DNA from: Intestinibacter bartlettii
GTDB lineage: Bacteria; Bacillota; Clostridia; Peptostreptococcales; Peptostreptococcaceae
Direction: 5' to 3' (one strand)
Length of the DNA stretch: 64,000 nucleotides
NCBI RefSeq assembly: GCF_000154445.1
Contig: NZ_DS499566.1
Below, piece by piece: positions 9,837-17,843 of this stretch (position 1 is its first letter; each line of letters opens with the position of its first letter). The notes beneath the pieces were generated by a model that ran no database searches, had not been told where the DNA came from, and saw only the letters and a program-made list of their open reading frames with translations. A program made the translations under genes and the position numbers.

Positions 9837-10748
9837 TTATTTTCCTTGTATATCTTTTAATTGATTGTCTTTTTTGTCTAATTTGTCTAACTTTTTATTG
9901 TATAGGAACATATCAAATGCAGCAGCAAATACTATAAGATATCCTATTATACTCATTGTATCAGGATGTTCTCCAAAGAATACTATACCTAATATTGCAG
10001 AGCATATTATTCCACTGTAGTCGTATATAGATATTTCTTTAGCTGGTGCAAATTTATATGCAAGTGTAATACCAAATTGACCGATACTTGCAGAAATACC
10101 GGCAAGAAGCAGATATACTACTTGTATAGTAGTCATAGGTTTATATACAGCTATAAATCCTGGTAAAATCGCTATAAGTGAAAATGTTGAGAAGAAAAAT
10201 ACTATTGTATAATAATCTTCTTTTTTTCCTAAAACCCTTACACAAGTATATGCAAGAGCAGCTCCTACAGCACCTAATACCCCTACTAGATAAGGTATAA
10301 CTTCTACATTAAAGCTCGGCTTTATTATAAATAAAGCACCTATAAATGCCACACTTACCATTGTAATTTGTTTTAGGTTTATCTTTTCTTTTAAGAATAA
10401 TGCACAGAAAATAACTACTAAAAATGGGCTTAGTTTATTTAACATATTTGCATCTGATAAAACTAGTCTGTCTACAGCATAATAATTACATACGATACCT
10501 ATTGTTCCAAATATTGATCTTAAAACTAGTATTTTTCTATTTTCTTTTTTACCTACTAAACTTCCTTTGTGTTTAATTATTAAATATAGAGCTATTGCAG
10601 CAGCAACTAAATTTCTAAAAAATGTCTTTTGGAAACTTGGTAAATCACCTGATAGTTTTATAAATGCAGACATAACTGCAAATCCACATGCAGATGTGAT
10701 TATACAAAGTATACCTTTTATTCTGTTTGATTTGATTAGTTTTTCCAT
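9837..10748 (-). CDS. EamA/DMT-family transporter
   Basis: A 303-aa integral membrane protein with ten predicted helices in two EamA repeats, the drug/metabolite transporter layout. Repeat 1 ends near AFIGALFIIKPSF; repeat 2 holds GISASIGQFGITLAYK and GIICSAILGIVFFGEHPD. The substrate is unknown. The tail is Lys/Asp-rich and cytoplasmic. The only strong ribosome site, AGGAGGTG at 10787-10794, is 38 bases from the ATG with a hairpin between them (separate entry). A leader or different start is possible, but an in-frame stop just upstream rules out an extension. Confidence 0.85.
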   Translation of the reverse strand: MEKLIKSNRIKGILCIITSACGFAVMSAFIKLSGDLPSFQKTFFRNLVAAAIALYLIIKHKGSLVGKKENRKILVLRSIFGTIGIVCNYYAVDRLVLSDANMLNKLSPFLVVIFCALFLKEKINLKQITMVSVAFIGALFIIKPSFNVEVIPYLVGVLGAVGAALAYTCVRVLGKKEDYYTIVFFFSTFSLIAILPGFIAVYKPMTTIQVVYLLLAGISASIGQFGITLAYKFAPAKEISIYDYSGIICSAILGIVFFGEHPDTMSIIGYLIVFAAAFDMFLYNKKLDKLDKKDNQLKDIQGK

Positions 10749-10794
10749 ATTTTAAGCGAGAATTAAGTATATAATTTCGCGACAAACACCTCCT
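10746..10794 (-). promoter_or_regulatory. Hairpin between ribosome site and start codon of the EamA gene
   Basis: On the minus strand AGGAGGTG (10787-10794) is followed by a near-perfect inverted repeat, arms at 10772-10780 and 10756-10765 (GCGAAATTA against GAGAATTA plus GC, one mismatch), and then the ATG at 10746-10748. Folding out 25 bases leaves about 13 bases between ribosome site and start. This resembles structure-shortened spacers known from phage T4 gene 38. Confidence 0.4.
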
Positions 10795-11095
10795 CATAAT
10801 TCACCTTATTTTTCTTTTATTTACAAGGTTTATCAATCCCATTTATTAATATACCCTATAAACACAGTTCTAATACTATCACAAATTATTATTTTATATT
10901 TTATTTTTTATTTAGTCAAATAGTAATCATTATTAAGTATATGCTCATTTTGATAAGTTTTTCAGACATTTGAAAAAATAATTTAAGTTTTTTAATTTTT
11001 TGTATTGCATCTCGTACGAATAGTTATAAAATAGTAATAAAGGTATTTTATTATTATTATTTTTATTTATTTTACTATTGTAGGGAGGTGATTTT
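10795..11095. other. Intergenic region between divergent EamA and BusR-like genes
   Basis: AT-rich, no reading frame of note. On plus, TTGCAT at 11005-11010 and TAAAAT at 11027-11032 (16-base spacer) are a weak promoter candidate, and GGGAGGTGA just before 11096 is the ribosome site. No riboswitch or clear palindromic operator was seen. Confidence 0.4.
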
Positions 11096-11722
11096 ATGCA
11101 AGACAATTATACTATGCCAATTTATCAAAAAATAGCTTTAGATTTAGCTAACAAAATATATACAGGAAATATTGCAGAAGGCAGTACTTTATATGGACGT
11201 TCTGTATTAGCGGGGAAATACAACGTTTCTCCTGAAACAATAAGACGTGCTATAAAACTTTTAGAAGATATTAAGATTGTTGAAAGTGTTAAGGGTAAGG
11301 GAGTTATAGTTTTATCTTCTAAAAAAGCGCTATCATTCATAAAAAAATATCAAGATATTACTAATATTTCATCTTACAAAAGCAATCTTTATAAATTACT
11401 TGGTGAAAAGTCTAAATTAGAAAATGAAATCGTTGAAACTTTAAATAAGATAATCGATTATTCAAACAGACTAGAAATTATAAACCCACTTGTTCCTGTC
11501 CAATTCACTATTGAGGAAAATTGTAAATACATAGGGAAAACATCTGGTGAAACTAAGTTTTGGCAAAATACAGGTGCAACAATTGTTGCTGTAAAAAGAG
11601 GCGAAGAACTTATAATTTCTCCAGGACCATACATAGAATTTTTAGCTGGCGACTTACTTTTAGTAGTAGGTGACAAACATATTTATAATTCTGTTCCAGC
11701 ATTTTTATATGATATAAAATAG
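11096..11722 (+). CDS. busR: BusR-like GntR/RCK_C transcriptional regulator
   Basis: A 208-aa regulator with a GntR-type winged helix (about 8-75, with GRSVLAGKYNVSPETIRRAIKLLED), a coiled-coil linker (about 85-125), and a C-terminal RCK_C/TrkA-C domain (about 128-208, with GATIVAVKRGEELIISPGP and FLAGDLLLVVGD). This architecture and length are those of BusR, the c-di-AMP-binding repressor of glycine-betaine uptake genes in lactic bacteria and C. difficile. No busAB transporter is in the window, so the target would lie elsewhere. The c-di-AMP link is by family, not seen here. A terminator follows. Confidence 0.82.
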   Translation: MQDNYTMPIYQKIALDLANKIYTGNIAEGSTLYGRSVLAGKYNVSPETIRRAIKLLEDIKIVESVKGKGVIVLSSKKALSFIKKYQDITNISSYKSNLYKLLGEKSKLENEIVETLNKIIDYSNRLEIINPLVPVQFTIEENCKYIGKTSGETKFWQNTGATIVAVKRGEELIISPGPYIEFLAGDLLLVVGDKHIYNSVPAFLYDIK

Positions 11723-11731
11723 ATATTTATT

Positions 11732-11778
11732 AAAAAAACTGTTACATAAGTTTAAATACTTTTGTAACAGTTTTTTTG
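11732..11778 (+). terminator. Intrinsic terminator
   Basis: AAAACTGTTACA pairs with TGTAACAGTTTT around a 17-base loop, followed by a run of T, just after the BusR-like gene. Its stem resembles the terminator at 44838-44884. Confidence 0.85.
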
Positions 11779-11841
11779 TTCTTTTAATTTTATATTTTTA
11801 GTTTGATTTTTACTAATTTCCCAGGTAATTTGATTTCTTAT

Positions 11842-11994
11842 TTATAAAAGTTTTTCTTTATCCTCAGATTTTTTAACAAAAGCCTCTATTACTCCACTTT
11901 TTGAAGTATATTCATTTTTTTGCTCTTTACTATTATTTTAATTTTAAAATTTCTATATATACTTAATTGTAATAATTCTATAATCAAATGCCAT
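11842..11994 (-). pseudogene. Possible small gene remnant
   Basis: On the minus strand AAAGGAG is followed by ATG (11992-11994). The same frame reads through three stops into a coding-like stretch (EYTSKSGVIEAFVKKS, ending at a TAA at 11842-11844). The same ribosome site could instead serve a TTG at 11987 that gives a 32-aa lysine-rich peptide ending at 11889. Which of these is real, if any, cannot be told. The rest of 11779-12118 holds nothing recognised. Confidence 0.25.
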
Positions 11995-12118
11995 CTCCTT
12001 TATAAATATCTTTTCAACTAATTTATAATTTTACTATTTAACTTATTTTCAAGTCACTAATATATGTAAAATTATGCTAATATAAATACATAAAGAAAGG
12101 CGGAGGGATAAAATAACC

Positions 12119-12442
12119 ATGGAAGTTGGACAAAAAATAATGATTAGCAAAGGATACGTATTTAAAAACTATTTAAAAGGTACAGTAATCGAACACAAAA
12201 CAAAAGAAAAAAAGATGACTGATGTACTACAAAGCCATGATATATACGTTGTAAAGCTTGAAAATGGGGAAATTATAGAGATTTCAGACGATGTCCTTTG
12301 TAATTATACTGTAATAAAAGATAGCGAGCTTAAAACTCATATTTTATATGATAAATATACAGATGGCATAACTAATTCTATTTATTATGTTGTTGATATG
12401 ATAAAGAAGTTTTTTAGAAATTTGAAAAAGAAAAGACAGTAG
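12119..12442 (+). CDS. Small basic protein of unknown function
   Basis: A 107-aa soluble protein with a beta-rich N-terminal half (VGQKIMISKGYVFKNYLKGTV, IYVVKLENGEIIEIS) and a helical, lysine-rich tail ending in FFRNLKKKRQ. The first half looks like a small SH3-like barrel, but this is only a guess from the strand pattern. GGAGGG lies 11 bases before the ATG. Its neighbour downstream is a broken flavodoxin. Function unknown. Confidence 0.6.
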   Translation: MEVGQKIMISKGYVFKNYLKGTVIEHKTKEKKMTDVLQSHDIYVVKLENGEIIEISDDVLCNYTVIKDSELKTHILYDKYTDGITNSIYYVVDMIKKFFRNLKKKRQ

Positions 12443-12509
12443 TTATTTTATAAGCAGCAAAGTAATATTAAAATCTATTGAAAATGCACTTTTAAAGGGG
12501 GAAAACTAA

Positions 12510-12728
12510 ATGCAAAAAACTTTAATAATTTATAAATCAGAAACAGGATTTACACAAAAATACGCTAAGTGCTATCAAATGAGATTCAAATATAAGATGA
12601 TGATGAAGAGGCTTATTCTTATGCTAAAAAATAAACAACCTGAGTTTTGTGAGATGATTTCTAAGTCTTTCGATGCTAGTGATTTTAGTTATTTAGATGG
12701 GCTTGTGGAATGTGTTAGGGGTATTTAG
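12510..12728 (+). pseudogene. Flavodoxin with its central domain deleted
   Basis: The first 20 residues (KTLIIYKSETGFTQKYA) match the FMN phosphate-loop start of the long clostridial flavodoxin / protoporphyrinogen-oxidase-like family. The remaining 50 or so residues (KMMMKRLILMLKNK, SFDASDFSYLDGLVE) match that family's C-terminal tail. About 100 central residues, with the FMN isoalloxazine loops, are missing, joined in frame near residue 24. A strong ribosome site AAAGGGGG remains. The 72-aa product should not bind FMN. The family resemblance is from memory. Confidence 0.6.
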
Positions 12729-12740
12729 ATTTTTATATAT

Positions 12741-12771
12741 AAATAATATTAATGGACCATTAATATTATTT
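12741..12771. repeat. Perfect 13-bp inverted repeat after the flavodoxin remnant
   Basis: AAATAATATTAAT and its exact complement flank GGACC. No T run follows at once, so it is a weak terminator or simply a palindrome. Confidence 0.4.
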
Positions 12772-12908
12772 AGTATCTTTACCTTTTACTTTAAAATAGA
12801 TTTCTGGTCTTTTATTTTAGTTATTTTCTAAGTTACATAGACTAACAGTTTTATATTAATTATTCTCTTGGCTTTTTATAATTGGTTAAATCAACTACTT
12901 TTAACTCA

Positions 12909-12939
12909 GCAAAAAACACCCCAATAAAAATTGAGGTGC
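12909..12939 (-). terminator. Intrinsic terminator of the sigma factor gene
   Basis: CACCCCAAT pairs with ATTGAGGTG (one mismatch) around AAAA. On the minus strand it is followed by GTTTTTT and it lies 12 bases past the sigma factor stop. Confidence 0.75.
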
Positions 12940-12950
12940 ATACATCTACT

Positions 12951-13871
12951 CTAACATATATCATAATAATAATCCAAAAGCTTATTAGATCTACTTGGAT
13001 GGGCCAGTTTTCTCAACGCCTTTTTCTCGATTTGTCTCGCTCTTTCTCTTGTAACATTAAATGCTCTGCCGACTTCTTCTAGTGTTTTTTTCTCACCATC
13101 GCCAAGTCCAAATCTTAGTTTTATTACTCCTTTTTCTCTTTCGCTCAATGTGTCTAATACGTATTCTATTTGGTCTTTTAGAAGTGATCTTGTGACTATT
13201 TCTTCTGGTGAGTGTGCTTCTTTGTCTGGTATTACTTGTTCTAATTCTGTGTCATCTTCTTGTCCAATTGTCGATTCTATTGATTGTGGTCTTTGTGATA
13301 TTCTTATGACTTGGACTACTTTTTCTACTGGTACATGCATTCTTTTTGCGATTTCTTCTGGTTTAGGTTCACGTCCTAACTCTTTTGCTAGTTGTGATGA
13401 TATTGTAGATACTTTATTTATTTTTTCTACCATGTGAACGGGTACTCTTATTGTTCTCGATTGATCTGCTATGGCACGAGTTATTCCCTGTTTAATCCAC
13501 CATGTTGCATATGTGCTAAATTTAAATCCTTTTGTATAGTCAAATTTTTCTGCTGCCCTTATAAGACCTAGTGTTCCTTCTTGAATCAAATCTAACATAG
13601 CCATCTCTTTTCTTGCATATTTCCTAGCTATGCTTACAACTAACCTAAGATTTGATTCTACTAGTATTTTTTTTGCTACTTCATCTCCTTCACAAATCCT
13701 CTTTGCAATATCTAATTCTTCTTGTCTACTCAAGAGTGGTATTTTTCCTATTTCTTTTAAATAAATTTTCATCGAATCATCTAAGTTGACGAGGTTATTA
13801 GAGTTGCCTTCTAGCGAAATATCAGATTCCTTCACCTTATTTATTCCTATCGAATTGTTATTTAGCATCAT
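12951..13871 (-). CDS. Primary-type sigma-70 factor lacking region 1.1
   Basis: A 306-aa sigma factor with region 1.2 (DSMKIYLKEIGKIPLLSRQEE), region 2 (LDLIQEGTLGLIRAAEKFD and FSTYATWWIKQGITRAI), region 3, and region 4 (VIKLRFGLGDGE, VTRERARQIEKKALRKL). It lacks region 1.1 and sits alone, whereas the housekeeping sigA is usually beside dnaG. It is therefore probably a second SigA-like factor, as in some clostridia. Region 2.4 and 4.2 residues are close to SigA, so promoters should be of -35/-10 type. GGGGGG precedes the ATG; the neighbouring ATG at 13868 is an equal alternative. A terminator follows. Confidence 0.88.
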   Translation of the reverse strand: MMLNNNSIGINKVKESDISLEGNSNNLVNLDDSMKIYLKEIGKIPLLSRQEELDIAKRICEGDEVAKKILVESNLRLVVSIARKYARKEMAMLDLIQEGTLGLIRAAEKFDYTKGFKFSTYATWWIKQGITRAIADQSRTIRVPVHMVEKINKVSTISSQLAKELGREPKPEEIAKRMHVPVEKVVQVIRISQRPQSIESTIGQEDDTELEQVIPDKEAHSPEEIVTRSLLKDQIEYVLDTLSEREKGVIKLRFGLGDGEKKTLEEVGRAFNVTRERARQIEKKALRKLAHPSRSNKLLDYYYDIC

Positions 13872-14067
13872 ATATTGCCCCCCTTGTTAATAATTTACTT
13901 ATTTATATACGTTTTGTATATAATCTAATAAAATACTAATATTTTAGTAAAAAATTAATAATGTGTGCCTTGAAATATTTTGATGTGCATTAATCGAAAT
14001 TTATTAGTATTCTTATAATATTCTACATATTTTTTAAAAATCCTTCTAAATAATTTATTTTTTGCAC

Positions 14068-14811
14068 CTATAATATTTCCATAACGCCCATACCCATTGT
14101 ACATTTCAATCCTACACCGCTGTATTCTCCAAATTGCAACAATTTAGATATATTATTTTTAAATTCTGCACTTCCTTTTACTTTAATATTTACTTTTCCC
14201 ATAAATCCTGGAATGTAATTCCCCTTTATCCCAAATTTCTCAGTTTTTAAGTTATATCCAACAATGTCTACATTTTTTATTATATCTTCTAAAAAGTCTT
14301 CTTTTTTATTTATTTTACTAAAAAGACTGTCATCTAAATTATTCATTTCAAACATTTCGTATTTATTTATTAAGCTGTTGAATATATGTCTGACATTTGG
14401 AAAAATCTCATATCCTCCTGAAGTTCTTTTAAAACTTGTCGGCGTTTTAAAATTTAAAACTATATCTTTTTCACCTCTATCTTTAAAAAGATTAACTTCT
14501 TCAAATATCAATCTTTCTATGTTTAATTTACTTTTTCTATAAGTTAAATCCAAACTTCTTTTATCTGAGTCTAATATTTTACATATTATATTTTCTTTTG
14601 CCTCTTCTGTAAGTGCATTAATTATCCAATAGTATTTTCCATCTTTGGTTTCAAAATGTTGGCTATAAGGCATAAGTGATTGTCGGTGTAATACTTCTCC
14701 ATAATCTCTATCCAAAAACGTCATCATTATCCCTTGCAAAACTGAGCCTATATTGTAATCTATCTTTTGCTTTTTATCTACAGTAAATTCCATACTTAAT
14801 CTATATATCAT
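14068..14811 (-). CDS. cas6: Solitary Cas6 CRISPR RNA endoribonuclease
   Basis: A 247-aa RAMP-fold protein. The N-terminus (YNIGSVLQGIMMTFLD, then LMPYSQHF) and the C-terminal glycine-rich loop (YSGVGLKCTMGMGVMEIL) are the two hallmark regions of Cas6, which cuts pre-crRNA inside the repeat. A probable active-site histidine is among H42 and H52 but cannot be fixed by eye. No other cas gene and no repeat array lie within the window, so it acts on an array elsewhere or is an orphan. GGGAGGAAAAC precedes the ATG. It is divergent from the MFS gene. Confidence 0.85.
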   Translation of the reverse strand: MIYRLSMEFTVDKKQKIDYNIGSVLQGIMMTFLDRDYGEVLHRQSLMPYSQHFETKDGKYYWIINALTEEAKENIICKILDSDKRSLDLTYRKSKLNIERLIFEEVNLFKDRGEKDIVLNFKTPTSFKRTSGGYEIFPNVRHIFNSLINKYEMFEMNNLDDSLFSKINKKEDFLEDIIKNVDIVGYNLKTEKFGIKGNYIPGFMGKVNIKVKGSAEFKNNISKLLQFGEYSGVGLKCTMGMGVMEIL

Positions 14812-14885
14812 GTTTTCCTCCCAATTGTAAATTAATTCCTATTTTATAACAAATCCCTCCATATGTAAAATGAGATTTTATATAT

Positions 14886-14915
14886 TTGACTTTACAAATC
14901 TTTTGGTACTATAAT
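14886..14915 (+). promoter_or_regulatory. Sigma-A promoter of the MFS transporter gene
   Basis: TTGACT at 14886-14891, an 18-base spacer and a perfect TATAAT at 14910-14915, about 37 bases before the start codon. Confidence 0.75.
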
Positions 14916-14952
14916 CATCTTAATCCCGTAGAATATAAAGGGGGTGTATGCT

Positions 14953-16377
14953 TTGAAAAATTTTGATTTTGATGAGGAAACAATCTATAAAAACAGATGG
15001 ATTATACAGTTTGTATTGATTGTCGTTCCTTTTATGGGAAGTTTGGATGCGAGTATTGTTAATGTAGTTTTGCCATCTATAAAAAAGGACCTCGGCATAA
15101 ACTTATCGCTTTCTAGTTTAATTGTGTCATCATATATTATAACTGTTGCAACTACGATTATAATATTCGGAAAGTTGGGCGATTTAAAAGGAAAAGGCAG
15201 AGTTTTTTTATATGGAATAATCGTATTTATATTTGGCTCTTTTTTATGCAGCATTTCGCCGAATATAACTATATTAATTATTTCTAGAGTTATACAAGGT
15301 ATCGGTGCTTCGATTGTTATGGCGAATAATCAAGGGCTTACTGCAATCGTATTCCCACCTAATGAAAGGGGACGCGCGCTTGGTCTTTCTGGGTCTGCTG
15401 TTGCATTAGGTTCTATACTCGGCCCTGCTCTTGGAGGATTTATTATGACTTATCTAAGTTGGCATTTTATATTTTTAATAAATATTCCGATTGGACTTAT
15501 TTCATTTATAGTTGGATATAAAACTCTTCCCGCTAGAAATTCTACTTCGGATGTAAAATTAGATAAATACGGTGCTTTTGTATTTTTTATATCTATATTT
15601 ATATTGTTTTCATCGCTTTTAGTAAGTCAAGATATGGGATTTAGCAATTTATATGTAATTTTAGGTTTCTTCATTGGTTTTGTATTTTTATTTTTCTTTA
15701 TAAGACTTGAAAAAAAATTGAAAGAACCTATGTTAAATCTAAATTTATTTAAGATTAAATCGCTTTCATTCAATTTAGTTTGCGCATTTATTTATTATTT
15801 TATCTCAAGTTCTATAAATTTAATTATACCTTTTTATCTTAGTGACACTTTTAACTATTCACAATCACAAATTTCAACTATTATTTTAGTCAACTCACTT
15901 ATAATGTTTTTTATCGCACCTGTTAGTGGTTATTTGTCAGACAAAATTGGACCGAAAAAAGTCACACTTGCTGGATTATTTATAATTATTTGTTCTATGA
16001 TTTTAATGATAAGACTTGACGAAAACTCACTTAAAGTATATATACTAGCATCTTTATGTGTATTTGGTTTTGCAAGTGGTACATTTAACTCTCCTAATAC
16101 TACATTAGTTATGAGCACAGTTAAAAGCGAATACTTAGGTATAACTGGAAGTATAAATTCACTTATAAGAAATTTGGGAATGGCTTCTGGTACATCAATT
16201 TCTACATCAATTTTATATCATCAAATGAGCTCTCTTGCAGGACATAAGGTCGAAGATATAGTATCTTCTTATTTTGTATATGGTATGAAAAGTGTATTTG
16301 TAGTCTTGCTTACTTTATCTATAACTGCATTTATATTATCTAATATAGATAAAAAGTTGGATTTTGATAAAAATTAA
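14953..16377 (+). CDS. MFS drug-exporter-like protein, DHA2/EmrB type
   Basis: A 474-aa membrane protein with about 14 helices, the DHA2 (EmrB/QacA) layout of proton-driven multidrug exporters. Marks are the motif near helix 1 (GSLDASIVNVVLPSI), motif A (GKLGDLKGKGRVFLYG), motif C-like ALGSILGPALGGF, and a second-half copy (YLSDKIGPKKV). AAGGGGG at 14938-14944 points to the TTG at 14953; the in-frame GTG at 14944 overlaps the ribosome site. A strong promoter precedes it. The substrate is unknown, and no regulator of the MarR or TetR kind is adjacent. Confidence 0.88.
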   Translation: MKNFDFDEETIYKNRWIIQFVLIVVPFMGSLDASIVNVVLPSIKKDLGINLSLSSLIVSSYIITVATTIIIFGKLGDLKGKGRVFLYGIIVFIFGSFLCSISPNITILIISRVIQGIGASIVMANNQGLTAIVFPPNERGRALGLSGSAVALGSILGPALGGFIMTYLSWHFIFLINIPIGLISFIVGYKTLPARNSTSDVKLDKYGAFVFFISIFILFSSLLVSQDMGFSNLYVILGFFIGFVFLFFFIRLEKKLKEPMLNLNLFKIKSLSFNLVCAFIYYFISSSINLIIPFYLSDTFNYSQSQISTIILVNSLIMFFIAPVSGYLSDKIGPKKVTLAGLFIIICSMILMIRLDENSLKVYILASLCVFGFASGTFNSPNTTLVMSTVKSEYLGITGSINSLIRNLGMASGTSISTSILYHQMSSLAGHKVEDIVSSYFVYGMKSVFVVLLTLSITAFILSNIDKKLDFDKN

Positions 16378-16383
16378 TTACCT

Positions 16384-16418
16384 AAAAAATCGGAGCTATT
16401 TGTAGCTCCGCCTTTAGG
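16384..16418. terminator. Bidirectional hairpin between MFS and NUDIX genes
   Basis: CGGAGCTA pairs with TAGCTCCG around TTTG at 16391-16410. An A run at 16384-16389 becomes a T run on the minus strand, so it mainly ends the NUDIX gene. The outer CCTAAA and TTTAGG also pair. Confidence 0.7.
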
Positions 16419-16920
16419 CTTCTAAATTATCTATAATATCTAGTAATTCATATATTTCTTCATACTCACACATAATTCCTTCTTTTAACATATTTCTAAA
16501 TTCATTTGTATTTACAAATTTAGCTCTTGCAACTTCTTCCTCTTGTAAAACTAACTCATTCTAGATTTACATCTTTTCTTATGAAATATATATCCCAAAT
16601 CATGCCTAATCTATTTTTCATAAATGATTTTACTAATTTACATTCATCTTTATCTATATGAATTCCTAATTCTTCTCTAAATTCTCTTACACAGCCTTCT
16701 CTCGTGTTTTCTCCAGATATAATTCTTCCTGTTGTAAGGGCCCACATTCCCGGCAAAAGTTGACACTTGTTTGACCTTTGTTGGACAAGTATTTGTTTGT
16801 TTGAATTTATAATCCAACCTTCTGTAGCTAGATGATATTCATCTTCTCCCCATTTTTCATATTTACCTTTTTTCTTCCTGTAAAGTGACCATCTTTATCA
16901 TAAATATCCCAATACTCCAT
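16414..16920 (-). pseudogene. NUDIX hydrolase, broken by two frameshifts
   Basis: Read across frames it is a 168-codon NUDIX protein. It has an N-terminal EYWDIYDKDGHFTGRKK start, GWIINSNKQILVQQRS, the NUDIX box (GRIISGENTREGCVREFREELGI), and the tail LQEEEVARAKFV to DNLEA. One A is missing in the run at 16869-16874 and one base is extra near 16558-16560. Correcting both gives one continuous frame of normal length. AAAGGAG precedes the ATG at 16918-16920. It resembles isopentenyl-diphosphate-isomerase-like NUDIX proteins (YfcD type). Sequence error and true decay are both open. Confidence 0.8.
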
Positions 16921-16999
16921 AATTTTACTCCTTTAAATAAACTAAAAACTTTACTTTATATTATAATAAAGGACTATTCAAATGAACAGTCCTAAAAAT

Positions 17000-17578
17000 C
17001 TATGCTTCTTCTACAAATTCAATAACACCTTTATCAAGTCTTGATATTCTTGCAAGAGAATATACATCAAATCCTCTATCATCAAGTTTTTTACGACCAG
17101 GTTGGAATGATTTTTCGATTACTATACCTATTCCTGAAACAGTAGCTCCTGCTTCTTCGATTAATCTTATACCACCTTGTGCTGCTTCTCCATTTGCTAA
17201 GAAATCGTCTATTAATAATATTTTATCATCTTTATCTATGTATTTTTTAGATAAAGTAAGTTCATAACTAGTTCCTTTAGTAAATGATGTTACTTTTGTT
17301 TGATAAACCTCTCCGTTTAATATTTTTGATTGTTGCTTTTTAAGTATAACCATTGGTACATCTAATTTTATAGCTGCCATAACTGCTGGAGCTATTCCAG
17401 AACTTTCTATAGTAAAGACTTTTGTTATGCCTCTATCCTCAAAATAATTTGCAAATTCTTCTCCTATTTTTTGCATAAGTAAAGGATCTACCTGATGATT
17501 TAAAAAACCATCCACTTTAAGGACAGTCTCATTTAAAGCAGTCCCTTCTTTAAGTATTTTTTCCTGTAATTCTTTCAA
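17000..17578 (-). CDS. xpt: Xanthine phosphoribosyltransferase
   Basis: A 192-aa PRTase that makes XMP from xanthine and PRPP in purine salvage. Family marks are VLKVDGFLNHQVDPLLM, FTIESSGIAPAVM, and the PRPP loop ILLIDDFLANGEA. The TTG at 17578 was chosen because GAGGTGA lies just upstream and gives a start matching other Xpt proteins; the GTG at 17587 is part of that ribosome site. Many Firmicutes place a guanine riboswitch before xpt with pbuX behind it. Neither is seen here, so it appears to stand alone. Confidence 0.93.
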   Translation of the reverse strand: MKELQEKILKEGTALNETVLKVDGFLNHQVDPLLMQKIGEEFANYFEDRGITKVFTIESSGIAPAVMAAIKLDVPMVILKKQQSKILNGEVYQTKVTSFTKGTSYELTLSKKYIDKDDKILLIDDFLANGEAAQGGIRLIEEAGATVSGIGIVIEKSFQPGRKKLDDRGFDVYSLARISRLDKGVIEFVEEA

Positions 17579-17745
17579 GTTTGTCACCTCATCTATTTTT
17601 TTAAAAGTTTAAAAGTATTAGATAATTATACCATAATATATTTTCAATGTACATAATACAAATTTAATACACAAAAATTCAAGTTATTAAACATAGAAAA
17701 TTATTAATAAACAATATTTTTTTATTGATAAACGATAAGCAATTA

Positions 17746-17774
17746 TTGACGTATTGTATCTTTTTTGTTATTAT
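17746..17774 (+). promoter_or_regulatory. Sigma-A promoter of the DUF2975/XRE operon
   Basis: TTGACG at 17746-17751, a 17-base spacer and TATTAT at 17769-17774, both 5 of 6 to consensus, about 70 bases before the first gene. Confidence 0.65.
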
Positions 17775-17843
17775 TAATTCATACATAATCATTAAATTAG
17801 TAAATAAATATATTATTTTCAATTTAAAACACTGGAGGTTGTT

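Noticed and set aside
13872..14067. Possible CRISPR repeats next to cas6
   Set aside because: Only AT-rich sequence, with no 28-36 base unit repeated at spacer-like intervals anywhere in the window.
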